NCBI GenBank assembly: GCA_001603455.1
Contig: LUZA01000006.1
Location: 1 to 63,516, forward strand
Direction: 5' to 3'
DNA: 63,516 nt
Source: Bacteroidales bacterium Bact_09
Lineage (GTDB): Bacteria; Bacteroidota; Bacteroidia; Bacteroidales; UBA932
Position numbers and translations under genes: made by a program
Notes under the pieces: generated by a model
Database searches by the model: none
What the model was told of the DNA's origin: nothing
What the model saw: only the letters and a program-made list of their open reading frames with translations
Part shown: positions 7,269 through 15,935 of the stretch, in pieces
How positions within the stretch are numbered: the stretch's first letter is position 1
How the letters are laid out: each line of letters opens with the position of its first letter

Positions 7269-9806
7269 TCAAGGTTCGGAAGGCTCTCCGGGCAGGGAAA
7301 GCTGGTTGGTCCCTTTCTGAGGCTGCATATTCTCTTTAAAATTCCACGCTTCAAAATGTGGATGATCAAGTATTTCCCGGGGAATCATGCCGTTGAGCAG
7401 GTTGTTGCGGATAATGAACGTTGTCAGGTTCTTCAGTCCGGTGGCATATTGCGCGGGAATGTTGTATCCCAGCAGCAGGAAGTTGGTCAGGTTGCAATTT
7501 TCCAGATTAATGATTTCCAAGTTGTTCAGATCTTTCCATGAAATGGGAAGCCAGCCTGTAACACCGCTGTTGTTCGACAAGTCAATTTCTTCCAGGTACG
7601 TTAACACCGACAGCGGGTCCTTCTCCTGCCCGTCCCCTACAGATCCTTCCAGCCGGCCATTGGACAATACCAATTTTTTCACGTACCGGGCTCCGTTTCT
7701 GATGGCCGATTCCAAAGTCACTCCGGCCCAGGTATCGGCCGGGAGTTGCAGGTTCCACACATGGGTATCCCTCCAGTTGTCCCCGCGCATGTTCCTGTGG
7801 AACCGGACCAGAGCTGTGCTGTCTCTTTGGGCAATGCGGGCACCGCGCTGTGTAAGGGTGAAGGCCTTGTAAACCTGATCTGTACCTGCTTCCCGCACGT
7901 ACAGCACAGTACTGCGGGTGCTGAGGGTTGTAGCGGGCAGTACGTTAAAATTCCACGTTGTTTTCCTTCCTTCGACTATTTTTGTTGTATTGACCAGCCA
8001 TCCGGCTTCTGTCATGTATTCGGTGGCGATATTGGATTCGACCGTAAGGGTAAAGGAGTCTCCTTCGTTATGCAGGATCTCCGGTGCATTGACAGAAGCG
8101 TTGACAAAAACGGCTTCCGGCGCCTGGTTGATCACCAACGAAACACGGAGAGTACCCCCGGTGCGGGCCAGTTCTATCTTGGAGGATCGCGCTGTGGTTT
8201 GCATATTGGGCTGTACGGTAAAGGTAAGATTACCGCCATATTCCCCCCTGGGTTCCACTGCCAGTCCGGTCACCCACGAAGGATGGGAAAGGACACCCCA
8301 GGAAACGTTGGCCTGTACAGGAATGCTGTATGCCGCGCCAGTTGCAGGGACTTCCAGGGTGTCAGGATCACAAATAATGTATGGCTGTGCTCCTTCCTGG
8401 CGTATGGTCCTGGTGACCACAAGAGGTTCCTCATCGAAGGTTGTCACCGTGAGCTGCGCCTGACGCGCTTCTGTACGGGTATTGGGTTGTACCTGTAAAG
8501 AAAGTGTCTTTGTTTCCAGTGCTTTTGTCTCCACAACCGAAAGCCACTCTTCGGAAACCGAAGCCTTCCACGGCACATTGGAAAGTACGGGAATGGAGAG
8601 GGTCCCTCCCGCTGCCTGTGCCTTTGGTATGTTTTCCTGACCTGGTAGATATAATTTTCTTTCTCCGGCAAGCTGTGTTATGGAGATGGTTTTTACATAG
8701 GGTCCGTTTTCCTGAACAATATCCAGAATCGTCGACCTGGGCTCTACATCATCATTCCTGTTTATGGTTATACGCAGTCCGTTATCCAGGTGTATAACCT
8801 GCGAAATCCAACCTGCAGTTTTTGAAAGATCTTCCTTCCAGTTGAAATTGGACTGTACGGCTATGGTGTAAGTTCCTCCTGCGGCCGGAATGTCTTGCAG
8901 AACGGACGGATCCAGTATGGCATGGGGTTCGGCCCCTTCCTGGGTTACGGTCACCACGGATTGCCCCAGGTTGGGATGTCCGGGAGTCGATATGACCAGG
9001 GATCCCTGCCGGGTTTCCACACGTGGATTGGCATCCACCATGAAGACGCAATCCTGTGGCTGCATCAGGCGTGTTCCCGTAAGGTGGATCCAGGATGTTT
9101 CCGTTGCGGCTTCCCATTCAATGTTGGACAGTACCGTCACCTTGTACTGGCCTCCCTGGGCTACTGCCGTTATGGTATTTGTCTCTAATTCTATGGCGGG
9201 GCTTTCTCCGTCCTGCAGGATCGTGAAGACAGCGGAGAGTGACCCGTTCTTCTGGGTAAACTGTATGCGGCAAGACCTGCCTTCCAGGCTTGTATTCTGC
9301 TGTACCGTGAAAATATACCTCTTTGTGGTAACGGTCTTTGTTTCCTTATACGACACCCAGTCCTGTTCGGGAACAACGTTCAGTTCCACATTGGTGGTAA
9401 CACCCACCGAGACCGTATCGCCAGCGGCTTTCACCGTTCTCTGGGTATTGTCAAGTGCCAGTTCCGGCACTTCACCTTTCTGCGTAACGGTAATTTCCCT
9501 GCGTATCTGTTCCCCGACAATGAAAAAGGAAGATTGGCGGGCATCAAGACTTGTATTGGGCAAGGCCGTGACCATCATGTTCTTGTCACCATATCCTTTC
9601 ATGGGATTAATGGTTATCCAGGTATCTGATATTTCTATGGTCCATAAAAAATTAGAGGATATGGAAAATTCACGGGCTTGGCCGTCAGCTGGAAAATCGA
9701 TCTTTGTGTACGGAGTGACCAGGACTTCGTCGTTCCCGGGGCGGATGCACCCGCACAAAAACAATGCGAGGGCAGGAAGGGTCATCCGTTTTATTATACG
9801 TAACAT
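7269..9806 (-). CDS. Lipoprotein with seven BACON domains and C-terminal leucine-rich repeats
   Basis: 845 residues. The signal ends LCGC with Cys20 lipidated, followed by an acidic DE pair typical of surface-exposed Bacteroidales lipoproteins. Seven tandem BACON domains of about 90 residues fill residues 30-660. Each carries a SNxxW or similar core strand, a central Trp and a terminal TITQxG-like strand (ITVTQKGE, VTVTQEGA, IRQEGAQ). The C-terminal part (about 665-845) has the GDNW...TWAGV cap found in Bacteroidetes LRR proteins, then LRRs such as LEEIDLSNNSGVTGWLP. BACON domains often mediate carbohydrate or mucin contact or act as spacers; binding here is inference. The gene lies 39 bases after the M16-like gene and is probably in its operon. 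It is a domain-level paralogue of the protein at 40878. Confidence 0.85.
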   Translation of the reverse strand: MLRIIKRMTLPALALFLCGCIRPGNDEVLVTPYTKIDFPADGQAREFSISSNFLWTIEISDTWITINPMKGYGDKNMMVTALPNTSLDARQSSFFIVGEQIRREITVTQKGEVPELALDNTQRTVKAAGDTVSVGVTTNVELNVVPEQDWVSYKETKTVTTKRYIFTVQQNTSLEGRSCRIQFTQKNGSLSAVFTILQDGESPAIELETNTITAVAQGGQYKVTVLSNIEWEAATETSWIHLTGTRLMQPQDCVFMVDANPRVETRQGSLVISTPGHPNLGQSVVTVTQEGAEPHAILDPSVLQDIPAAGGTYTIAVQSNFNWKEDLSKTAGWISQVIHLDNGLRITINRNDDVEPRSTILDIVQENGPYVKTISITQLAGERKLYLPGQENIPKAQAAGGTLSIPVLSNVPWKASVSEEWLSVVETKALETKTLSLQVQPNTRTEARQAQLTVTTFDEEPLVVTRTIRQEGAQPYIICDPDTLEVPATGAAYSIPVQANVSWGVLSHPSWVTGLAVEPRGEYGGNLTFTVQPNMQTTARSSKIELARTGGTLRVSLVINQAPEAVFVNASVNAPEILHNEGDSFTLTVESNIATEYMTEAGWLVNTTKIVEGRKTTWNFNVLPATTLSTRSTVLYVREAGTDQVYKAFTLTQRGARIAQRDSTALVRFHRNMRGDNWRDTHVWNLQLPADTWAGVTLESAIRNGARYVKKLVLSNGRLEGSVGDGQEKDPLSVLTYLEEIDLSNNSGVTGWLPISWKDLNNLEIINLENCNLTNFLLLGYNIPAQYATGLKNLTTFIIRNNLLNGMIPREILDHPHFEAWNFKENMQPQKGTNQLSLPGEPSEP

Positions 9807-9845
9807 AATTTTTTTCTTTAGGAAAATTTACGTAAGGGGTGCAAG

Positions 9846-12317
9846 TTACGGATTTTTTGAATAAGACGTATCTTCGGGGTTATTTGTTGCACCGGAAAGC
9901 ACTACCCTGGAGGCATTCCCGTATTCCATGATCTGCCTCACGAAATCCCTGATCATGGCTGTATCTGTCTGTTTCAGCATGTTATCAAAGCCTGTGACAA
10001 AATCCCTGCCACTGCGGCTGTACAGGATAAGCATCCGGCAATGGTATTCCGGGTCGGACAGGCTGGTTTGATGTTCTACCAGCAGGGAATGACGGGACTG
10101 TTCCAGCTGATCGACAGCTGGGCCGTAAGCTGCCAGGTCGGCCAAAACCTGTTCCAGCCGGTGTTCATTGTAAGCCATATCTGTTGCCGGTGAAGAAAAT
10201 CCTATGTATAGAAAATAATGGCCCCTGGGATAATATTCCAGCGAGGATTGTACGTAAACAGAGCGGTCAGCAGCCTGAAAAATAAGCCTTTCCAGCATTC
10301 GCAGCAAAACGTACTGTTCCAGTGTATATGGGCAGGGACCGGAATAAACGCGGGCGGCTTTGCTTTCCATGGCCGGATTGGGAAAAGCTATCGTATGTTC
10401 ATGCAACCCCTTGCGGATGCCCTCGCGTGGGGGCACAGGTTCGGCAGTACGTAATTTACGATTGTTTATGCCTGCAAGGAATTCCTCGGCCAATATCACC
10501 AGGGTATCGGGACAAATATCCCCTGTGCATACGAAGTCAAATCCCCTGGGTGTTGACGGCTTTCCGGGAGAACGCCTTTCAAAAAGCATGGTGCGCAGGG
10601 TATCCAGTAAAATAGTCCGGGACAGATCCCGGGATGATTGTATGTTTTTTTCCCTTTCCTTCCACATATCCTGCATCTGGGCAGGATAGAGCAGTAACCT
10701 GTTGATCTGGGACGAGGCCTCCCGCAGGAAGGTGCGCAGGGAATCGGGCGTTGTGGCATGTTTTAACAGAAGCCCCTGGGTTGTTTGTTTCCACAACAGC
10801 GGGCCCCTGCCTTTCCGGAACTCTTCCTGGGGTACAAAAGGCATGAAAACCCGGGGCTCCCTTTCCACTGCGGCAAAATGGATTTTTCCCCTGGAAAGCG
10901 TATCGGGCCTGATGTAAAGCAGTGAACCGCCGGACAATTGCCAGACCGAAACGCCGTCATGCGCCGTGTTCATCTGCCGCACCACCCTGCCCCTTGTGGA
11001 CGTATCGGCCGGGAATGTGTCACGCTTGTTTTCCGTACCTGGGATAGGTTCTACCCAAACTTGGCGGAAAAGACGCCCGAGGCTGTCAATATTTACCTCA
11101 GGAATTACCTGGGTGCGTTCCAGGCTGTCGAGCTGCAGCCTCAGATCAATGTCCAGGATCCTTGCCGCCAATTCAAGCAGGCGGGTGTCTTCAAAGGGGA
11201 ACAGCAAGCCGGAGAGCTCCCTTGCCAGGCGAGCCCTTTCTTCCAGCAGCTCCTCAGGAATGAACCGTACAGGCTCTATCAGGCTGTCCGCCGCAGAGAC
11301 TGCCCGGTAAAGCGTAAAGCCAGGAGGAGAAGAAAGCAGAACGCCTCTAACATAACGGTTTACATGATCTGTAGTGACATAGTTTACCATCTCGTTAACA
11401 AAGCGGTAGCGCCATGTGGCAGATGGGACCGGAATTCCGTCAAAAAAATGCCGGATACATTCTTGCAAATAATGGTCGTTGGTCTGTACGTTCCTGCTCT
11501 CATAACGCCAGCGTTCCCTCAGAAGATAATCCCTGCGGGCCAGCTGGTATGTTTCCTGGGAAACACCATTACGGGCCAGACTGGCGCATTGGCCGGCAAG
11601 ATTGCAGAAAGAAGCTGTCAGGCTGTCGGGATGTCCCCGCGAGGCCCAAACCATGTTATTATCTGTATAGGCACAGGAGGGATATTCCAGGTCCAGGTCC
11701 GCCGCATACTCCATAACGTGGCGCATGAAATCCATAACATAGTACTCACTTCCGTCACGCATTTCTCTGGGAAGTACGGGCAGGGGAAAGGATATTTCTA
11801 TGCGGGGATATCCGTCCTGCAAGACAAGGGGCATCGGTTTTGCCGTGAAAGCACGGGCTGCCAGCGCCGAATCTAGGCCCTGCGGAACTTCCTGCGCCTG
11901 CATAATATCTACCGAAGCAGGCAGGGCCGATAATTCCCGGCGGACAAGCAACTCAACGGAGTCTGCCTGGAAGGGTCCCACCAGAATGACTCCCTGCAAA
12001 TGCGGCCTGTATTTACCGGGAGACGTTACGTGCTGTTCCCTCAGGGCTCTGACCAAAAGGGCAACGCCGTCCCCGGCACCGGAAGGAGAAGTAAGTACCC
12101 GGCGGAAAAACGGTGTCCTGTCGGGTTTCTGGACAATGGCAAAATGCATCTGTCCTTTGGGTAGCTCGTTTATATAAATATAGTATGTAAGCCCGTTGGG
12201 AAGCTGACCGGTACGGAACCGGCTATCCGGAGGAACAGCAGAAGCAGCCGGAGCAGAACCTATAGCCGTTACCACAACAAATAACATAATAATTAACGAC
12301 AAACCACGCAATTTCAT
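9846..12317 (-). CDS. M16 peptidase-like protein lacking the active-site segment
   Basis: The exported protein (signal peptide ending near ASA at residue 27) has M16/pitrilysin-type landmarks: LPNGLTYYIY at the start of the first domain, VILVGPFQADSVELL (the usual beta-strand before the second helix region), FDGIPVPSATWRYRF, and a second half beginning VSVWQLSGGSLLYI. The HxxEH zinc motif and downstream Glu are absent. Only about 46 residues separate QK (64) from VILVGPF (110), where active homologues have well over 100, so the catalytic stretch seems deleted rather than mutated. At 823 residues it is shorter than PqqL-type enzymes (about 930). No frameshift or stop interrupts it, so it is probably a functional pseudo-enzyme. 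ATG at 12317 is chosen over TTG at 12326. A -7 box lies at 12346-12353. Confidence 0.75.
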   Translation of the reverse strand: MKLRGLSLIIMLFVVVTAIGSAPAASAVPPDSRFRTGQLPNGLTYYIYINELPKGQMHFAIVQKPDRTPFFRRVLTSPSGAGDGVALLVRALREQHVTSPGKYRPHLQGVILVGPFQADSVELLVRRELSALPASVDIMQAQEVPQGLDSALAARAFTAKPMPLVLQDGYPRIEISFPLPVLPREMRDGSEYYVMDFMRHVMEYAADLDLEYPSCAYTDNNMVWASRGHPDSLTASFCNLAGQCASLARNGVSQETYQLARRDYLLRERWRYESRNVQTNDHYLQECIRHFFDGIPVPSATWRYRFVNEMVNYVTTDHVNRYVRGVLLSSPPGFTLYRAVSAADSLIEPVRFIPEELLEERARLARELSGLLFPFEDTRLLELAARILDIDLRLQLDSLERTQVIPEVNIDSLGRLFRQVWVEPIPGTENKRDTFPADTSTRGRVVRQMNTAHDGVSVWQLSGGSLLYIRPDTLSRGKIHFAAVEREPRVFMPFVPQEEFRKGRGPLLWKQTTQGLLLKHATTPDSLRTFLREASSQINRLLLYPAQMQDMWKEREKNIQSSRDLSRTILLDTLRTMLFERRSPGKPSTPRGFDFVCTGDICPDTLVILAEEFLAGINNRKLRTAEPVPPREGIRKGLHEHTIAFPNPAMESKAARVYSGPCPYTLEQYVLLRMLERLIFQAADRSVYVQSSLEYYPRGHYFLYIGFSSPATDMAYNEHRLEQVLADLAAYGPAVDQLEQSRHSLLVEHQTSLSDPEYHCRMLILYSRSGRDFVTGFDNMLKQTDTAMIRDFVRQIMEYGNASRVVLSGATNNPEDTSYSKNP

Positions 12318-12341
12318 ACGGCACAATTTATGTGATCAGTA

Positions 12342-12373
12342 ATTGCAAAGGTATAAAAAAAGCTTTATCTTTG
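12342..12373 (+). promoter_or_regulatory. Promoter of the TPR-holB-ricT-gldH-trmB string
   Basis: ATTG (12342-12345), 20 bases, then TATCTTTG (12366-12373), matching -33/-7 Bacteroidetes elements. It leaves a leader of about 40 bases before the ATG at 12421. It interleaves with the divergent minus-strand -7 box at 12346-12353, so the two genes may compete for polymerase. Confidence 0.5.
12346..12353 (-). promoter_or_regulatory. Putative -7 box of the M16-like gene
   Basis: Minus-strand TACCTTTG fits TAnnTTTG, 28 bases before the ATG at 12317. No clear -33 element is seen; it overlaps the divergent promoter of the TPR gene. Confidence 0.4.
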
Positions 12374-12420
12374 TCTGCTTGAGAAGTAGCATATTCTAAC
12401 TCAACATTAATATACAAACG

Positions 12421-13374
12421 ATGAAAAAATTTAAGCACTTTATTGCCACTGCAGCACTTGTTGCCGCCTGTACCGGTTTTACACAGGCACAAGATTTAAA
12501 TGCAGCCATCGAGGCATACAACCTGGGAGCCACAGCTGCACAAGAAGGCAATTATATTACCGCCATTGAACATCTAAACCGCGCCATGGAACTGGGAACT
12601 ACTTTGGGCGAAGAAGGTGCATCTGTTGTTACGGATTGCAAAAACCTGATCCCCCAGCTATATCTGCGCCATGCAAAAGAACTGGCAGCCGGCGGAGAAG
12701 GTCCGGCATCACTGCCCATTCTTGACAAAGCTGCCAAAACCGCAGCTGCCTATGGTGACCAGACAGGTATTCAGGCAGAGGTTAATGACCTTAAGTCAAA
12801 GGTATATTACATCATTGCCAATGAGGCATTTGGAAAAAAAGAATTTGCCCTTGCCATAGAAAACTACAGGAAAGTACTGGAGCTGGATCCTGCCAACGGT
12901 ATTGCATACCTGCGCCTGGGACAGGCATCTGCCAACAGCGGTCTGGAAGATGAAGCCGTCGCTGCGCTGGAAAAAGCCGCAGAATTGGGGCAGGAAGACA
13001 ATGCCCGCCGCCTGATGGGATTTATCTATCTGAAAAAAGCAGTCGGCGCCCAAAAAAACAAAGATTGGGAACAAGTGTACCAGGCGGCCGGAAAAGCTGT
13101 TGAATTTGCAGACAACGTACAATCCAACAAACTGTTGGGCTTGGCCGCCATGGAGCTAAAACGCTTTCAGGAAGCCCTGACCGCCTGGGAAAAAGTGATG
13201 AAGGCAGATCCTGATGCCAAAGACATCAATACCACATATTACCGTCTTGCCGTTGTTTACGAAGGGTTGGGAGACAAAGCCAGCGCCTGTGCCTATTACA
13301 ACAGGATTTTGAACGATCCTAATTTCAAATCCATTGCCGAATATAAGATCAAAACCGAATTAAAGTGCGAATAG
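12421..13374 (+). CDS. Secreted tetratricopeptide-repeat protein
   Basis: 317 residues with a cleavable signal peptide (to about residue 23, AQA) followed by TPR helices through the whole mature region. Clear repeats are FALAIENYRKVLELDPANGIAYLRLGQ-like units around residues 140-175 (key pattern: A at 8, Y at 11, P at 32) and near 240-300 (AYYNRILNDP). TPRs are protein-binding scaffolds, and the location is probably periplasm. The partner is unknown. It leads a five-gene plus-strand string. Its stop overlaps the GTG start of holB by ten bases, although the two functions look unrelated. Confidence 0.85.
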   Translation: MKKFKHFIATAALVAACTGFTQAQDLNAAIEAYNLGATAAQEGNYITAIEHLNRAMELGTTLGEEGASVVTDCKNLIPQLYLRHAKELAAGGEGPASLPILDKAAKTAAAYGDQTGIQAEVNDLKSKVYYIIANEAFGKKEFALAIENYRKVLELDPANGIAYLRLGQASANSGLEDEAVAALEKAAELGQEDNARRLMGFIYLKKAVGAQKNKDWEQVYQAAGKAVEFADNVQSNKLLGLAAMELKRFQEALTAWEKVMKADPDAKDINTTYYRLAVVYEGLGDKASACAYYNRILNDPNFKSIAEYKIKTELKCE

Positions 13375-14330
13375 ACAAATTGTCTCATGCCATATTATTT
13401 AGTGGAGAAGAGGGCTCAGGTGCTTTACCGCAGGCCCTCTCTCTGGCTAAATACATCCTCTGTTCAGGAAAAAAGGACGGAGGTACTGCATGCGGCATAT
13501 GCACTTCGTGCCGGAAAACGGCACAAATTACACATCCCGACCTGCACTTTGTGGTTCCCGTAAACCGCTCTGGCAGCCAATCTTCTGTGCGTTTGCCTGT
13601 TACCGATGATTTTCTGGACTTGTGGCGAGCAGCTTACCTGGAAAACCCGGACATAACTGAACAGGAATGGTATAAAAAACTGGAGATAGAGAACAAGCAG
13701 GGAGTAATCGGAGCCGCCGAGGCGGGCAATATTATAAGGAAATTACAGTTCCGCTCATTTGAAGGCGGTGCCCGGGTTATGATCATTTGGCTGCCCGAAC
13801 GCATGCATCCTTCTGCTGCCAACAAATTGCTCAAGATCCTGGAAGAACCGGCTCCCGGAACATATTTTTTGCTGGTAAGCCACCGTCCCGACCAGCTGCT
13901 GCCCACTATCAGGAGCCGCTGTATGCCCATACAAGTACCTCCAAAAGAACAAAGGCCCCTGGGCCGTGAAGCATACGAGAGCCTGGAGAATCTGTTGGAC
14001 TTTTGTCTGGCCGGCAAACCCTCCGGTGTTCTGGAATGGGCCGAGGATATGGCCTCGCAGGGAAGGGAATCGCAAAAAGCGTTCATCGTTGCCGCGCAAA
14101 GGATCTTGCGGCAATATTATATGATTTTTTTGGGTCTGCCCCGGTTGGCTTTCCTGGATCAGGCGGCAGAAACAAGCGCCAGACGGTATGCGGTCAGGAT
14201 GTCTGAGCCTTTTTTTCAAAAGATATATGAACATTTAAACACGGCTTCTGCCCGGCTGGAGCGCAATGTCAACGCCAAAGCGTTGTTCTGTTCTCTGGCT
14301 TTTGACTTTTTCCTATCTTTGCAAAGATAG
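13365..14330 (+). CDS. holB: DNA polymerase III delta-prime subunit (clamp loader)
   Basis: Delta-prime/HolB type AAA+ clamp-loader subunit. Landmarks are HAILFSGEEGSGALP (a P-loop-like segment with Ala replacing the Lys, as expected for the non-hydrolysing delta-prime), a zinc cluster CGICTSCRK with an earlier Cys, LLKILEEPAPGTYFLLVS (box VI-like) and the sensor TIRSRC. The start is GTG at 13365, within the end of the TPR gene. An in-frame stop at 13344 excludes a much longer protein. The usual N-terminal helix carrying VIGQ (about 20 residues before HA) is therefore missing, which is unusual. Otherwise length (321) is slightly short of the usual 340-380. Confidence 0.85.
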   Translation: MRIDKLSHAILFSGEEGSGALPQALSLAKYILCSGKKDGGTACGICTSCRKTAQITHPDLHFVVPVNRSGSQSSVRLPVTDDFLDLWRAAYLENPDITEQEWYKKLEIENKQGVIGAAEAGNIIRKLQFRSFEGGARVMIIWLPERMHPSAANKLLKILEEPAPGTYFLLVSHRPDQLLPTIRSRCMPIQVPPKEQRPLGREAYESLENLLDFCLAGKPSGVLEWAEDMASQGRESQKAFIVAAQRILRQYYMIFLGLPRLAFLDQAAETSARRYAVRMSEPFFQKIYEHLNTASARLERNVNAKALFCSLAFDFFLSLQR

Positions 14331-14341
14331 TCTGAAGATCA

Positions 14342-15490
14342 ATGGAAGAAAAAAACATACAACACGATTGTTCACGGGGCTGCCTGGCAGAAAGGACCCA
14401 GATGGGGGACCTTAAATGCACCATGGATTACAGTTGCTGCAAACTGGCAACGTACGACTGGATGGAAGGGATGGGGGAAAGGCAGTATGACGACATTTTT
14501 GAAGTCCGTTTCAAGAACACGCATAAAGGATTTTACCGGAATGATTCCGGCACTCCCCTTAAAGTGGGTGACATCGTTGCCGTCGAGGCGGCAACAGGAC
14601 ATGATATAGGGTTTATAAACCTGGCAGGACCGCTTGTTCTCAGGCAAATGAAACGCCGCAGGCTGAACCCGGAAAATTATGAGTTTAAGAAAATATACAG
14701 AAAAGCCAAGTTGCTTGACCTCGAAAAATGGCAGGAAGCCATTGCCCGGGAACATCACGTAATGATCCGCGCCCGGCAGATAGCTGCCAGTGAAGGTTTG
14801 CAAATGAAAATAGGTGATGTGGAATTCCAGGGAGACGGCACCAAGGCGATCTTTTATTATATTGCCGATGAAAGAGTTGATTTCAGAAAGCTGATCAAGC
14901 TTTTTGCCGCCGAATTCTGTATCCGTATAGAGATGCGACAATTTGGAGCCAGGCAGGAAGCCGGACTTATTGGAGGTCTTGGCGTCTGTGGCCAGGAACT
15001 CTGCTGCAGCCGATGGATGGCCGATTTCAATTCGGTGACCACACAGGCAGCCAGGATCCAGGACCTCTCCCTGAACCCGCAAAAACTGGCCGGACAGTGC
15101 TCCAAACTTAAATGTTGCATCGATTACGAAACACCCGTATACATGGCTGCCCAGAAAAACATCCCAACAATAACGCAACCCATAGAAACAGAAGACGGAC
15201 CTGTTTACCTGGTAAAAACAGACGTGCTGAAAGGGACCATGTGGTTCAGCTACGACCAGCACAGTATGGCCAATATGCAGCCTGTTTCTGCAGTCAGGGT
15301 GAAGGAAATGATAGAAACCAACCGTCAGGGTCAAAAAGTTCCTTCCCTGCTGGACAAGCCAAAGAACAACGAAGAGCAGAATGGCTTCAAATCTGCCGCC
15401 GGGGAAGAAAGCATCACGCGATTTGATAAAAAACCAAAAAACAAACGGCGGAAAAGCAATCGCAAAAAAAATGGACCTAAGAAATCATAA
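14342..15490 (+). CDS. ricT: RicT/YaaT-like PSP1-domain protein
   Basis: PSP1 (RicT/YaaT) family. In Bacillus, RicT with RicA and RicF forms an iron-sulfur complex affecting RNA processing and development; the Bacteroidota role is unknown. The N-terminal Cys motifs (CSRGC and later SCCKL) lie before the conserved core DIFEVRFKNTHKGFYRN. The C-terminal half carries the strongly conserved LIGGLGVCGQELCCS and QCSKLKCCIDYE cysteine clusters, likely cluster or metal ligands. The tail after about residue 345 is very basic (repeated KK/RR) and nucleic-acid-like. ATG at 14342 lies 11 bases after holB, and the 3' end overlaps gldH by 20 bp. The holB-ricT-gldH order is common in Bacteroidota. Confidence 0.92.
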   Translation: MEEKNIQHDCSRGCLAERTQMGDLKCTMDYSCCKLATYDWMEGMGERQYDDIFEVRFKNTHKGFYRNDSGTPLKVGDIVAVEAATGHDIGFINLAGPLVLRQMKRRRLNPENYEFKKIYRKAKLLDLEKWQEAIAREHHVMIRARQIAASEGLQMKIGDVEFQGDGTKAIFYYIADERVDFRKLIKLFAAEFCIRIEMRQFGARQEAGLIGGLGVCGQELCCSRWMADFNSVTTQAARIQDLSLNPQKLAGQCSKLKCCIDYETPVYMAAQKNIPTITQPIETEDGPVYLVKTDVLKGTMWFSYDQHSMANMQPVSAVRVKEMIETNRQGQKVPSLLDKPKNNEEQNGFKSAAGEESITRFDKKPKNKRRKSNRKKNGPKKS

Positions 15491-15935
15491 GTTCATTACC
15501 GCCCTCCTATACGGGTCGATATCGTTGATCATATCCTGCTCCTCCCCCGCTGCAAGCCAGATACAGCTGAACCTCCCCGATGGAGTCTGGGATAAATACA
15601 ATATGCTGGAACTGAAACTCCCGATCCCTGACACCACAGCTACATACAATTCCTACCTGGATGTTCGGATCACTGCCCAATACAGTTATTCGTACCTTTC
15701 TGTCATTGTTGCCCGTCCGGGCTACCGGGATACGCTTTGGGTTACCCTGGACCGGGACAGGGCTATTCGTTCCGGATTTTTTCTGGATTACAGATTCCCG
15801 GTGGATACAACGGGATTCTTAGCTTACGGGTCGTCTTCCAGCTGGTGTGTATCGCACAATATGCCCCAAAAGACCTTAAACGGGGTCGCCACCATAGGAT
15901 TGCTGATAAAAAAACAAAGGAATGGGCAAAGATAA
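15471..15935 (+). CDS. gldH: GldH-type gliding motility lipoprotein
   Basis: 154 residues. The lipoprotein signal ends LIISC (Cys about residue 23), then a beta-sandwich pattern DGVWDKYNMLELKLPIPD and LDVRITAQYSYSYLSVIV, matching GldH. GldH is required for gliding in Flavobacterium but is also kept in non-gliding Bacteroidales, where its job is unclear. No other gld or spr genes are present in the window. The open frame extends upstream to 15381 but that region overlaps ricT coding and lacks a signal; ATG at 15471 puts the hydrophobic signal at the N terminus. Overlaps ricT by 20 bp and trmB by 14 bp. Confidence 0.85.
   Translation: MDLRNHKFITALLYGSISLIISCSSPAASQIQLNLPDGVWDKYNMLELKLPIPDTTATYNSYLDVRITAQYSYSYLSVIVARPGYRDTLWVTLDRDRAIRSGFFLDYRFPVDTTGFLAYGSSSSWCVSHNMPQKTLNGVATIGLLIKKQRNGQR

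Noticed and set aside
10938-11876. 312-residue plus-strand frame inside the M16-like gene
   Set aside because: No motifs, Cys/Pro/Arg-rich composition typical of antisense reading, no promoter or start context; the minus frame is clearly coding.
14372-15334. 320-residue minus-strand frame inside ricT
   Set aside because: Antisense shadow of a strongly conserved protein, without any family signature.
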